This document shows, piece after piece, positions 12,173-24,414 of a stretch of DNA of 64,000 nt (position 1 is its first letter; each line of letters begins with the position of its first letter). The stretch is from positions 62,001-126,000 of the forward strand of contig CAXKVR010000315.1 of the NCBI GenBank assembly GCA_964058845.1, written 5' to 3'. A program made the position numbers and the translations under genes. The DNA is from Carex sylvatica (taxonomy: Eukaryota > Streptophyta > Magnoliopsida > Poales > Cyperaceae). A model generated the notes under the pieces. It saw only the letters and a program-made list of their open reading frames with translations. It ran no database searches and was not told the origin of the DNA.

Positions 12173-14225
12173 TTTATTGGTTTGTAATTGGTTGGTTCAG
12201 CTTTTGTTCTCTGTTTTCTTTTGTGTTTATTTCAGTTAGAATTGGTTGATTAAGGTATATGGGCTGATATATCATTTAATAAACTGATATGTATAACTTT
12301 TGTAATTTCTTTCTCGAAATTCATCTACAGCTGGATAATCACCTGTACTGGCCTGGAGTATTTTTTTTTTTTTTTGTGGTGGCAAATTGAACATTGGGTT
12401 CGATTATCTGAAGACCAAGTCACATTATCTGTTGTTTGCATAACATTGTTCATAGAGTAATTAAAACAAGAAAATTCGCGAGGTTTTGGTGCGCCAAGTT
12501 TAGCCCTGATGTTATAAAAGCAATTCGAATCGTTAACATATATATAGTAACATACATAACCTTATTATTTTGGTCCACTACAGTCTACAAAGCACTCTAA
12601 CTGGGAGAAATTAATGTTTTGGTTGCTGTTTTCTTTATTTAAGGAGAAATCCACTCTAACCTGTTTCCCTGAAACATGATAACACTAATATTTGAGAGAA
12701 CTAGCTTCTGATTTAATGCCAAAAGATAATGTCCTCTGAATTCGAAACCGGAATAGCGGGAATTTTTTGTTGTAATAACAAATATATAGATTTGGAAGGC
12801 AAAGATATCCTCACTGTTAAAAAAAAAAAAAAAAACTACTAATAGTTGCATTACTAATTTAGTTTTATAATTCTAAATGACAAAACTAAATTTAGAATTC
12901 ACGAGCGATGCATATGCAAAACAAATGAACGGTTTGGATTTTGTTACTCAAAACTGAAATTTAAATTTGATGTTGTCATTTTGGCATCTCTGTCTTGCAA
13001 CTAAAGTGACGTGTGGAAGATAGAGTTTCACTAGTTAAATTAGAATCCCTCTTAATGAAAGAGATGATATGCTTGCACGACTGTGCATTGCCATTATTAC
13101 TATCTGTCGAATCTACATGCATGCTACGCACCACCATTAATTTTTAGAGTCGAAGTCAACTTTATTTTTTAATTTATATTTGTAAAATTAACATTATTAA
13201 CATTAATTAACTTATTTTTAATGCCTATATTATATGAACCCTTAATGTCTAATATTTGTTCTAGAACTTTTGTGACATCATGCACGATGTCACAAAAATA
13301 AAAATAAAATCTTTTAGTAAAGTAATACAAGTAGGCGTGCAAACGGATCGGATAGTGGTAAAACTATATCTGTATCTGCTTTTATTTTTCGGATACGGAT
13401 ACAGATTAGATATTAGATGGATATGGGTACGGATTGGTAGGGGTGCAAATGGATTGGATACAGATCGGATAGTGGTGAAACTATATCCGTATCCGTTTTT
13501 AATTTCCAGATACAGATACGGATCGAATATTAGATGGATACATACGGATACGGATCGGATAGCAGATATCTGTAGATATATACATAAATATTTTCCTAAT
13601 TTATAGTAAACTATATGATATATATCTACTATTCGGATACGGATAATTGAAATTCAAAACCATATCCGTATTCATATCCGCACGGATATTCGGATATCGG
13701 ATATCCGTATTTAATTTTCGGATACGGATGCGGATACGGTCGAATAATATCCAACCCGTTTGCACCTCTACGGATCGGATATTAAATAGATACAGATGCG
13801 GATATCAACATTTTATAATAGTGAGTAACATAATTTTTTTTAATAATATATATTAAATTATATAGTATATATCTACTATTCGGATATGGATAATTAAAAT
13901 TTAAAATCATATCCGTATCCGTACGGATCTTCGGATATCGGATATCCATCTCTAATTTTCGAATACGGATTCGGATACGATCGGATAATATTTGATCCGT
14001 TTGCACCCTAAATATACAAGATTGGTTGAGGTAATCTTCTTAAACAATTAAAGAGAGATATTGTTCAATGCATTTTTGTAGCATTACACCAACAGCAGCA
14101 GGGCGATATAATTTTCAGTTGACTTTTAACACAAATATATTGCATTATGATTGACACCATCAGCATTAGAGAGAGAGAGTAACAATTTACCTCAATAAAT
14201 TCTTAAATTAGATCTCTTACGAGCG
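12173..14225. other. Intergenic DNA between FUT-B and FUT-C
   Basis: The start is the presumed FUT-B 3' untranslated region; TTTAATAAACTG near 12274 could carry the polyadenylation signal. The 13.3-14.0 kb part is a GGATACGGATA-rich repeat, described separately. About 200 bases of ordinary AT-rich DNA precede the FUT-C start. No gene was seen. Confidence 0.6.
13332..14010. mobile_element. Overlapping or nested elements with GTGCAAACGGAT ends
   Basis: Left ends reading GTGCAAACGGATCGGATA and GTGCAAATGGATTGGATA occur at about 13337 and 13442. Inverted matches (CCGTTTGCACC) occur at about 13757-13769 and 13997-14008. The interior is rich in GGATACGGATA words on both strands. Two copies of one non-autonomous element, one beside or inside the other, would explain this. 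The TAGGGGTGCAAA end resembles hAT-type MITEs, but no 8-bp duplication was confirmed. Confidence 0.55.
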
Positions 14226-16284
14226 ATGGATGACGAGGCAGTGGCGGAGAAAAGCAAGGCATGGTGGCAAGTATCAGTGAAACTGGAGAAGGCCATTTTT
14301 GCAGTGATTATTGTTTCTTCCTTGTTTCTTGTTTTTCTCTTTGGAAGCAAAAGTGGCTCTTCTCTGTTCCTGTTCCAAGCAAATGATAAGTGGATTGGTT
14401 AGACATCTTAACTTTATATGTAAATTCACATTTTGTATGGTGTTTGATAAGTACATAGTTCCCTGAATAAATGAATGTTTTTGTCAAACTATATATAGTT
14501 TAAATAAGGTATTGTCTATGATTTTGTTCTATGATTTAAAAAAAAAAAAAAATGAAAGTTCCAAGGAACATCTTTCTTGATATACACTTGAATTGAATAA
14601 ATGGAGGAGAAGAGATTACAAAGCTGTAAACAATAATATATTGGTGCAGAAATGAAAGAATTATAAGGATTGGAAGTTGTAAACATTCTATAGTTAAATC
14701 TATAAGGTAATTGCTACCATTAGGGACACTATTTGAGAACAAATATAAAATATAACTGATATTCTTGGTGATTTTCAATTGGAACATCTATTTCAGTTTT
14801 TATTTCGTAAATTCAAGAAATGAGAATCATACACATTTTTGGCAGGAGGACAAGATAAACTTCTTGGAGGATTGCTTTCCCCTGATTTCGATGAGCATTC
14901 TTGCATAGCCCGATACAAGTCTTCGTTCTATCGCAAGCCCTCTCTCTTTCAAGTGTCGCCTTATCTTAGTCAAAGACTAAGGGAATATGAAAAATACCAT
15001 AAAAAATGTGGCCCACACTCCGAACTCTACAAAGAAGCAATCGAACAATTGAAATCCGGCCAAAATGTCGAGAATACAGAGTGCAAATATGCAGTTTTTG
15101 CACAAGGTAATGGTTTAGGGAATAGAATGCTTGCTATTGCCTCAACATTTCTCTACTCTATTCTTACAAACAGAATTCTATTAGTAGAAATGAAAGAGGA
15201 GACAAAAAATGTATTTTGCGAGCCATTTCCTGAAAGCTCGTGGGAATTGCCTTCTGATTTTCCGATAAAAGATTTAGAATGGAAATTTCGGAGGGAATCC
15301 CCAGAAAGTTTCATAAATTTGTTGGAGAATAGAAGCATCAGTCTTGATGCGAATGTGTCGGCTGAATCTTTGCCCCCTTTTGTGTTTTTTGATGCATGGA
15401 GCAATGCATGGCATGTTCACGGCCGTATATTTTGCGAAGATCATCAAAAGATCATTCAGAAGTTCACTTGGATGATTACCAAATCTGATTGCTATTACGC
15501 GCCGGCCTTGTTTTTGTATCCCGAGTTTGAAAATGAACTGAGGCTTATGTTTCCGGTCAAGGAAGCCATGTTCCATCACTTGGGTAGGTATCTCTTCCAA
15601 CCCACTAACCCGGTATGGGAAATGATCGAAAGATTTCACCAGACATATCTAACAAACACAGATGAGAAAATTGGGCTTCAGATAAGGATCGTCCCATATG
15701 ATGCACCTCCTTTTGAGAAGGTATACGAGCGCATAATTGAGTGCTCAGAGAAAGAGAAGTTGCTACCTGAAATCGGCATTTCAAACCTCACAAACTCTGT
15801 ATCAAATCCAACTAAAAGAACATCAGTTCTGATCATTTCTTTGTATTCGGAATATTACGAGAAAATCAAATCCACATACTACGAGAATTCGACCGTAACA
15901 GGAGAGTTAGTTTCAGTGTTTCAACCTACACATGAACTGGCGCAAAACACATTTGCGCAGTTTCATAATCAGAAAGCATTAGCTGAGATGTATTTGCTGA
16001 GTTATTGTGACAAGATAGCTACAACAGCAATGTCTACATTTGGATATATAGCACATGGTTTGGCCGGGTTGAAACCATATATACTCATGACACTGAATTG
16101 GCAGATCGCGAAACCTGGTCCGGTTTGTGTGCAGTCCAAATCGGTCGAGCCATGTTTGCACTCACCTCCTTTTCCTGAGTGTAAACCAAATACAAGAGTT
16201 GATCCTGCTGAGGCGCTGCCATATCTTCGGACTTGCGAGGATTTCGACAATGGAGTTAAGCTGTTTGATGAGGTTTCTAATTAA
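14226..16284 (+). CDS. FUT-C: GT37 alpha-fucosyltransferase, two exons
   Basis: Exons are 14226-14397 and 14846-16284, joined in phase 1 through a Gly codon, giving 536 residues. The tail is short (residues 1-21), with an anchor at about 22-40 (KAIFAVIIVSSLFLVFLF), then a stem and a complete catalytic domain. Landmarks are DKLLGGLLSPDFDEHSC, EYEKYHKKCGP, NGLGNRMLAIASTFLYSILT, VFCEPFP, DEKIGLQIRIV (about 330), HNQKALAEMYLLSYCD and STFGYIAHGLAGLKPY (about 454). Against its paralogs the nucleotide-site motif reads RIV rather than RIF/RVF, and the last motif ends KPY rather than KPW, so substrate preference may differ. The frame opening just upstream of 14846 is intron read-through. The role is as for FUT-B: a Golgi type II membrane enzyme using GDP-fucose, acceptor unknown. 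Confidence 0.92.
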
Positions 16285-18950
16285 ATATGCGTCTTTTCAA
16301 ATCCCTTATTGATTACATCTTCAGTATGTAATAGTATGTAGAATTTGGAGCCTTTTTTTTTCCAGTAAAGATATATTTTTCTTTTGAAACCGAGACTAGG
16401 TTAAACTTCATATTTTTTATTTACTACATATACTGGAATTCTCTAATTCAAAAAAGAGTATGTATCCTAAATTCTTATCAAAAAGAGCATCTCTAAGTTC
16501 GGAAAATCATATCAAAAGTACCTACCAAGTCAGATTAGGAACAAATATTTTTTTGGAGAGACGATGCTCAAAAGACCCATTCTGGATTTTCCTTCTTAAA
16601 AAAAAAAAAAAATCACTGGTAGTATAGATTATTACTTCATGACTGAACGCCAGAAAATCTCACTTTTTCATATTATTGGGACTTCAATAGTTCAATGTGA
16701 GGATCAATTAATAGTTCAATGTCAGGATAAATAATTGATGAGAAAAACTCCGATTCGGCACTGTCCATTTAGAGCCCAGTACAAAGCCCGACTCGTCCAA
16801 ATCGGACCGGCCCGGTCCATTTGGAGCCTGACTCGGAAAACAAAGATTGGGCCCTGTGGAATCCTTCCGTCTGAGGCTTCATGAGAGAACTATGTAATAA
16901 TCCTCTGCAATAAAAATTCATAGAACCGAGGAGAAAACCACCAAGTCTATAATTAGGAGTTTAAGACTATAAATATTTAAGAATTATGAAGTTATTATAA
17001 AATAAAGATAAATAAACAATAAATAAGGTAGAGAGAACACATAAAAGATGACAATATATTTATTTATATATTTCTCAAATATGTACAATATAAAATTACA
17101 AAGTTTCTATTTATAAGCTACAAACTGTAAATGAAAAACCATATAAATAAATGGAGAAATGAATTTCAATAGTAGTGCATGGAGTAGTGGGAAAATAAAT
17201 TGAGAATTAATATTGGAAGTTACAAAATAAATAACATCCGGTTCGAAACCTGAATGGAGGAAATCCTTTGTTGTATTACAAGAGTATTAAAATAGTTGGG
17301 TGGCTTGACCTCCAATCTTTACTCAAAAAAATAAATAACATCCACACATTTAATATTTATTCATAACAGGAGTAATATTATATACAAGTCAGTTCGGTTA
17401 TGACATGTTTTTAAAGATAAATTTATAATCTAATTGGGCGGGTTGATTTTCAGGTTAGTATTTTTCTCACACTTTGCAGTGAATTTTTGTAGAATCGATA
17501 TCCTCGTGATAGACTTATTAAATGAACATAAATTTTTTGATAAAAATGGCAAAATGTAAGTTACTATATGCATTTAAATGTGATTACTTACTTATAAAAC
17601 TTGAAGTGCATATGCAAGTCATGATAAAAAAAGGGTATAATTTTCTTTCGATCAACATTAGAAGAGCAGGGTTAAAATGAAGAATTTTTTAATTTTAAAA
17701 AAATATTATTTGGTAATATAGGAAAATTGATTAAGTACTTTGAATTTTCGATGACTTAGATGGCACCAAGTTTGCAACTCAGATTCAAATTTTGGAACCG
17801 AATACCTCTCCAGATCCAAACTCCTATTTTCCATAGAAATATGTACAGAAAGCTGCACGATTCAGATCGACATTTTAACAAAGTACCTTCTTTATTTACT
17901 ATTACAAAGCAAAACAGTGCAAAATAAAAAATATATGCTGATTATGAATAGAACAGGTCAATTGTTAAGTCTCTTTCTCTCTTTTTTTTTTTTGAAGGAC
18001 TTAGTAGTGACTACCAACTACCAAGTATACAATAATTAGGTGAGATTATTACTCCCTAACCTACTACAGGGCCAGAAAAAACTGTGAGCCTTTTAAATTT
18101 ATTTATTTATTTCTTTCTTTCATTACTGGGAAAGCTGCAGTTTACAAGAAATATATATATATATTTCTTGGGAAGAGAGAATGCGTTGAGTACTGGACTG
18201 GAGGTCTCCAGTAAATGGACGAGTGTTTCAGCGACAAATTATTTAGATCTGAGATGCGATCCGCACGATTATTAAAGCAAATCCAACGTCTTCAAAACAT
18301 AGATTAAAAATCTGTTTTACCTCTATAGCTCATATCTCTCTCTCTCTGTATATATTAAATTCATTGTCGTTAAGCTTGTCAGAATAACCAGTGTCAAGTG
18401 ATCACTTCTCTTGATATTAATACTACAAAGATTAAAGCACGTAATTTCAATTTCATGAATTCATAATTTTTTCTATCTGTAAACTGTTAACAAGGGTTAC
18501 ATAAATAAAGTTAAATTACGTTCAAAAGGAATTAATATAAGCTAGTCAATCCAAAACAAAAAGAAATGTTAAATTGGTCTTCCATGGGAAACAAATATGT
18601 TATTCTAAAGGAATAACGGAACATGTTATTCTGATTCTAATCGTTTAATTTATTTCATACGTGAATCTCAATGAAAAAAAAAAAAAATCTTTTCATGCTT
18701 TAATCTCAATGAAGATCAACTGTTGGGATCTGAATAACAGATTCCAAATTATTTCCGTAAAGGAGAGCCAAGAAAATCGATGACATTGAATTAATACCAA
18801 TTGACCACCTCAAAAATTACGGCTAAAGAAAAGAAACCACGTGAGGTTCATTTAACCCAAGGTTATGAAACAATGTAAAATACTATAAAATATGATGATG
18901 ACATGTTAGAAAAGTCTACAATGAATTGGTGATATATTTCTAAGGGTGTT

Positions 18951-19570
18951 AATGGGTACGATACAGGGTAGAATGGAACTATTTTTATATTCATACTCAC
19001 TAAGAATTAACCTTACTCACACTCTATTCATATCCATTAAGAATTTTTCTCACCGTAGCTTATCCATATCTGTTAAGATTAGCGGGTAACAAAACAGTAG
19101 TGGGCGAATAACAAATAATACAAATATAATAATTTTATTATTTTTATAAATAAACCATTAAAACTTATCATGTCATACATATGCAATCACAATTACTAAT
19201 ATAAAAATGCAATTAATTCTAAATTTCTAAGTAATAGTTTTTATTGAGAAAAAAATAAAATTACAAATTTCTCTTCTAACAAATTTAATTTCTTAACTAA
19301 ATAATAAATTAACATTCAAATAAAAAGGTAAAATATTTAACATAATATTCTTCTTATAATATAATTTATTTTATATAATTATCTGTTACCCAACGGATAC
19401 AAAATAATATTTATCCATACCCAATAATTTATTTAACATATTTGTTTATCTAACGAAAAAAATTCTTACTCATACCCATACCCAATAAATTAATGAAAAA
19501 AAAAATCTTATCTATACCTGTCTTATTGAATTCGATACGAGTAGAGTAAACGGTTGTCATTAACACTCCT
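18951..19570. mobile_element. hAT-like non-autonomous element upstream of FUT-D
   Basis: The ends are inverted: AAGGGTGTTAATGGGTACGA at the left and GTCATTAACACTCCT at the right. The interior is AT-rich and also carries inverted words such as TACCCATACCCAATAA. In duplication copy 2 only the left end remains (from about 49310), cut off near 49440. The class is inferred from the end sequence only. Confidence 0.55.
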
Positions 19571-19739
19571 ATATATTTCTAGTAATTTTCTCATCCCTAT
19601 GTATACGTAACTTCAGAAAGGAAGATAACACCGTGACTTTCTCTTATGTAATAATGGCACTAGCTAGGCTACCTTTGAAACTAAGATCCTAGCACACATT
19701 TCCTTAAAACGAACTTAAAGTATACCTCAAAAGAATATA

Positions 19740-20006
19740 ATTAGTCATATATATTGGCTAATATGCAGTTGTATGCATATGAGCTAAAATGTAAAATTCA
19801 GAAACATTTTCAAAGTGGATCAATAATTTTCAAATTGGCTTAATAAATAGTAAAAAAATTCAAAAAAATATAAAATTTAGTCTCCAAGCACATATTAATA
19901 TGGAGAACAAGATGAATGATTCAGATTGACTTTTTGAATTTTAAAATTTCAAATTTAAACCGTATGTATTTCAGCCCATATGCATACGAATGCATATTAG
20001 TCACTC

Positions 20007-20010
<4 letters not shown>
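19740..20010. mobile_element. Deleted foldback MITE upstream of FUT-D
   Basis: The right arm ends CGAATGCATATTAGTCAC, as in the element at 48297-48686. The left arm is largely missing, so only the tip GGCTAATATGCA pairs with it. It is followed directly by a (TA)n tract. Confidence 0.6.
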
Positions 20011-20040
<30 letters not shown>

Positions 20041-20043
<3 letters not shown>

Positions 20044-20461
20044 TTGGCTACTATGCTTATATAAGCATATCCCTACATATGTTTATAACTCATTTTTGTA
20101 TTTTTAATGTCCAAATGGTCGATTGGAACCGTTCATCTTGTTCTCCATATTAATATGTTCTTGGAGACCAAATTTTATATTTTTCTGAATTTGTTTACTA
20201 TTTATTAAGCCACTTTGAAAATCGCTGATCCAACGGTGGCTTAACAAAACAGTAAAATCAGAAGCCACCGTTGGATCAGTGATTTTCAAATTGGCTTAAT
20301 AAATAGTAAAAAAATTCAGAAAAATATAAAATTTAATCTCCAAGAACATATTAATATGGAGAACAAGATGAACGGTTCTGATCGATCATTTGAACATTGA
20401 AAACACAAAAATGAGTTATAAGCATATGTAGGAATATGCTTATATAAGCATAGTAGCCAAC

Positions 20462-20464
<3 letters not shown>
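20041..20464. mobile_element. Foldback MITE, GGTTGGCTACTATGC family
   Basis: The two arms are near-perfect inverted copies for almost the whole length (ends GGTTGGCTACTATGCTTATA and its complement) around a short centre near ACAGTAAAATCAG. (TA)n lies on the left and (CT)n(TA)n on the right. A close relative is at 31100-31524. Confidence 0.8.
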
Positions 20465-20506
<42 letters not shown>

Positions 20507-20922
20507 GAGTACGGCTACCATACATTGCAATGCATAGGCACCTTTGTACATTGGACTATAAATCACGGATTCAAAGTCCGAATAACCGATCCAAACCGTT
20601 CATCTTGTTCTCCATATTAATATGTGCTTGGAGATCAAATTTTATATTTTTTGGAATTTGTTTACTATTTATTAAGTCACTTTGAAAATCACTGATCCAA
20701 CGGTGCCTTTTGATTTTACTGTAACCGTTGGATCAGCGATTTTCAATGTGGCTTAATAAATAGTAAACAAATTCCAAAAAATGTAAAATTTGGTCTCCAA
20801 GCACATATTAATATGGAGAACAAGATGAACGGTTTGGATCGGTCATTTGGACTTTGAATATGATGATTTATAGTCCAATGCACAGAGGTGCCTATGCATT
20901 ACAATGTATGGTAGACTTACTC
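20507..20922. mobile_element. Foldback MITE, GAGTACGGCTACCATAC family
   Basis: The inverted ends are GAGTACGGCTACCATAC and GTATGGTAGACTTACTC, embedded in (TA)n. The central arms are the same CCATATTAATATG and ACCGTTGGATCAG words as in its neighbours. A relative is at 31585-31996. It ends about 90 bp before the FUT-D ATG and so occupies the proximal promoter. Confidence 0.8.
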
Positions 20923-21008
20923 TATATATATATATTATATAGATATCATGAAAAGGTACGTAGTAATTCTCAACATCGGAGAAGATAAAGTCAAAGAGAG
21001 AATATAGT

Positions 21009-24000
21009 ATGGGAGATCATGAAATGGCAACAAATGAGGAAAGGAAACCATGTCTAAAGCTAGAAATTGAGGATGATGCTACCGTAGCAAAGCGATTGTA
21101 TATGAAAGAAGAGAAGAAGTGGGGAGTCCTAGAACAGTGCTCATCGTTTGCTTGGTGAGTTTGCCTCTTCTTGTGATTTTCTGTGGTGGCTCCTTCAGCT
21201 CCACGCTCATCTGGCTTCGTGATGTCAAGGTTTCTGTTGTGAAAGGTAAGGCTTCGTAGCATATTTCATATTTTTGTTCATTTTTATTTGAGATTATTAG
21301 CTAGACTTTTCTTCATTAATAATCCGTTTTTAAAATTTGTTTTAGGAGGAGTTTTATGTTAACAAAAGTTCAAGTAAATGTAACACGCTGTATGAATTTT
21401 ATGATTTGCATGCCAAAAAATGTATCCCAAAAATGACAAGGCAGAATGATACATTCTTTTGCCTAGGGATGTAAAACAACCGGGTTAACGGGTTCTGTCA
21501 AAATTTGAACCTTGTACCGATTATATTGGTTTTTTTTTTTTTGTTAAAGTAGATTCAACCAATTCATCTAATTAATGTTTTTCATCCGATTTTATGGTAT
21601 ATATTCAATGATTAGTAATTTTGATGAGCTTTAATTATATGAATCGTTTTTAGTTATCTTAAATTTATACTTAACATAACATCACCAACAACACAACAAT
21701 ACATAAATAATGAAAAATTAAATTAAATAATATATTAAAGCATTGAAACATGCATAGATGATGAATTAAACAAAAATTACATAGATTATGAATTAAACAA
21801 AAATTTATTTCATCTAACCTGTACCACTACGACCAAATTTGATCTTTTGCAACTAGTTATAATTAATTACAAGTAATAAATTATTCTAAGCACTGGATTC
21901 AACCTAATTCTACCAAACCAATTAGTTGTATTAGAATATATGTATTGCAACCGAATGATTTTATTGCAACGTATTTAATTGATACCTGACACACACGAAA
22001 AAAAAAAAAAAAACATTGCAACCAACATGATTTGTTATTGCAGCCGCCGAAGTATTCTGCCCTTGAATATTCTCTTCCAAATGGCAAAGTCTCAGGCAAA
22101 AATTTAATTGCGTTGCTCGGTCAAAGAGATTATTATCTAAGGGGCAATTTTGGGAATGTTATTTTTGTTATTTTTTTGAGTGATCTAGAAGAAGAAAATT
22201 TGACTTGATCCACTTAATTCCACCAAATTTATTCATACGAAATTGATAAAAAACACCTGTAATCTTGTTGGACCCCTTCCAACAAGGTTATCTATATCTG
22301 TATTTTAACTATAAATGATATCAAACGCACAAAATTCAAACAAAAACTGTCATTAAAACAACAAAAGGTTTGAGCATATCTTCATCTGAATTAGACAATT
22401 TTGCTATGTAATTAGTTAAGATGATTAATATTTATTTCATCCAATCAGCTAAGATAACAATTAATTACAATTCATTATTCAAAAGTAATAATCATTAAAT
22501 GTCCATAAAGCAAAGACATAAAAATAATAATTTGAAAGTAAAAATTATAGAATTTCACCATGCATAGTTTATAAAGAAATAGATACAAATATTACATGAT
22601 ATTTTTTTAATGTAATTTGAACAACAACAAAAAATTGCCACTAAAGGAAAAAAAAATAGTATAGCATAAAATAATTTTAAGAATGATGTTTAGCCTCCCT
22701 CATATTCAAATTCTAATATTGCCTGTAGTTGGCAATATACAACATGCATTTAATTTTAGCTCACATTATTGACCTCTTGAAAAGAGTAAGTTTACAAAAC
22801 TTTTGTTTTCTAAAATTTTGAGGAGAAAATATGTAATTTTCATATTTATAAGGATCTACATGAAATTTTTCAATGAACTAAAAGATGTGAAAAACCTATT
22901 TTATGATTTTATTTGTTTTTTAGGGTTGTACATCAATTCATTGTTCCTTTATACACACCATCCAAGCTCACAAGCTTTTTTAATTTTCAGGGTCTACACA
23001 TGATTCAAATCTTGATGGATTAATCCCCTCAAACTTTAACAAAGGTTCATGTCTGAGTCGTTTTGAGTGGGGACTGTTACGCAAATTATCTCCACACATG
23101 CCATCTTCATACCTTTTGCAAAAGCTAAGAAACTATGAAGCTCTCCACAAAAAATGCGGCCCAAATACACCTCTTTATAAAAAATCCATTGAGCAATTAA
23201 AATCAGGTCACAGTGTTGAACATTTGGATTGCAACTATGTGGTTTGGATTCCTCATAATGGGTTAGGCAACCGAATATTATCCCTTGCCAGTACCTTTCT
23301 CTATGCTATTCTTACCAATAGAGTTTTGCTTATTGATATGACTAATGAGTTGGATGATCTCTTTTGTGAGCCATTTCCGGATACCTCATGGATTTTGCCT
23401 TCTGATTTTCCTGTCAAAAACCTAAACCATCTTAATATTAATTCTGATGTGACATATGGCAACATACTAAATAAGCATACTATAAGCAATGATTCAAATA
23501 CCACATTTGAGTCATTGCACTCTTATGTGTATGCCCATATAGTTGAGGATTATAAAATTTTTGATAGGATGTTTTTTTGCAATGATGATCAAATTGTCCT
23601 CAGAAAGGTCAATTGGTTGTTATTAAAATCTGATTTATACTTTGCCCCATCTCTTTACAAATTGCCTTTGTTTGAGAAAGAACTCAACTCGTTGTTTTTA
23701 GCAAAAGAGAGTGTGTTCTACCTGCTAGCACACTATTTAATTCATCCTACTAACAATGTTTGGGGATTAGTCAAGAGATATTACAACTCTTACCTTGCCA
23801 AGGCAGATGAAAAAATTGGTATACAAGTACGCGTGTTTAGTTTTACAAGAGTTTCTTCTGATGTTATACTCCAACAGATTCTAGATTGCTCTAAATTAGA
23901 GAGCATACTTCCCGATCTTGATTCGAATAGAACACAAGCCTTCAAAACCAATGAACAAAAATCAAAAGCAATTTTAGTAGTATCATTGTATGCATATTAC

Positions 24001-24414
24001 TATGAAAAGATCAAATCCATGTACTATGAACATTCCACTAAAACCGGAGAGTTAGTGAGTGTTTACCAACCGAGCCACGAAGAAATGCAAAAAACAGAGA
24101 ACCAATTACACAATCAAAAAGCACTTGCAGAGATGTATATGCTTAGTCTTTGTGATGTGTTTTTAACAACTGGTATATCAACTTTTGGATATGTTAGTTC
24201 TGGCCTTGCGGGGATAAAGCCGGTAATTTTAATGCCAATTTGGAATACAAAAATACCCGATTTGCCATGTGTTAGAGAAACTTCAATGGAACCATGTCAT
24301 CTCCAACCAGCAAATCCTAGCTGCAAGGGAAGGACAATGGATAAGGAAAAAGTGCAACAATATGTCAAGCAATGTCTAGATCATAAAGGTGTGGGGATTA
24401 AGTTGTTTGACTAG
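21009..24414 (+). pseudogene. FUT-D: GT37 fucosyltransferase with frameshifted first exon
   Basis: Exon 1 would be 21009-21245 and exon 2 is 22991-24414. Exon 1 is 237 bp against 238 bp in its twin FUT-E: one base is missing within GGGGAGTCCTAGAACAG (about 21126-21136), so translation from the ATG at 21009 stops at the TGA at 21156-21158, before the membrane anchor. Exon 2 is fully open and has every catalytic landmark: DYEALHKKCGP-like NYEALHKKCGP, NGLGNRILSLASTFLYAILT, LFCEPFPDTSW, DEKIGIQVRVF, HNQKALAEMYMLSLCD and STFGYVSSGLAGIKP. Compared with FUT-E it lacks 27 bp just after the acceptor (stem region, in frame) but keeps the YEHSTKTGE segment. Starting inside exon 2 (ATG at 23098) would give 438 residues without an anchor, probably not Golgi-targeted. 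Most likely a young pseudogene. Confidence 0.85.

Larger units (their letters stand above)
16285..21008. other. Intergenic DNA between FUT-C and FUT-D
   Basis: No gene was recognised. From about 17861 the sequence belongs to the left part of a segmental duplication whose second copy starts near 29132. A hAT-like element lies at 18951-19570 and a cluster of three foldback MITEs separated by TA/CT microsatellites lies at 19740-20922. The MITE cluster is absent upstream of FUT-E, so it entered the FUT-D promoter region after the duplication or was lost from the other copy. Only about 90 bases remain between the last MITE and the FUT-D ATG. Confidence 0.6.
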
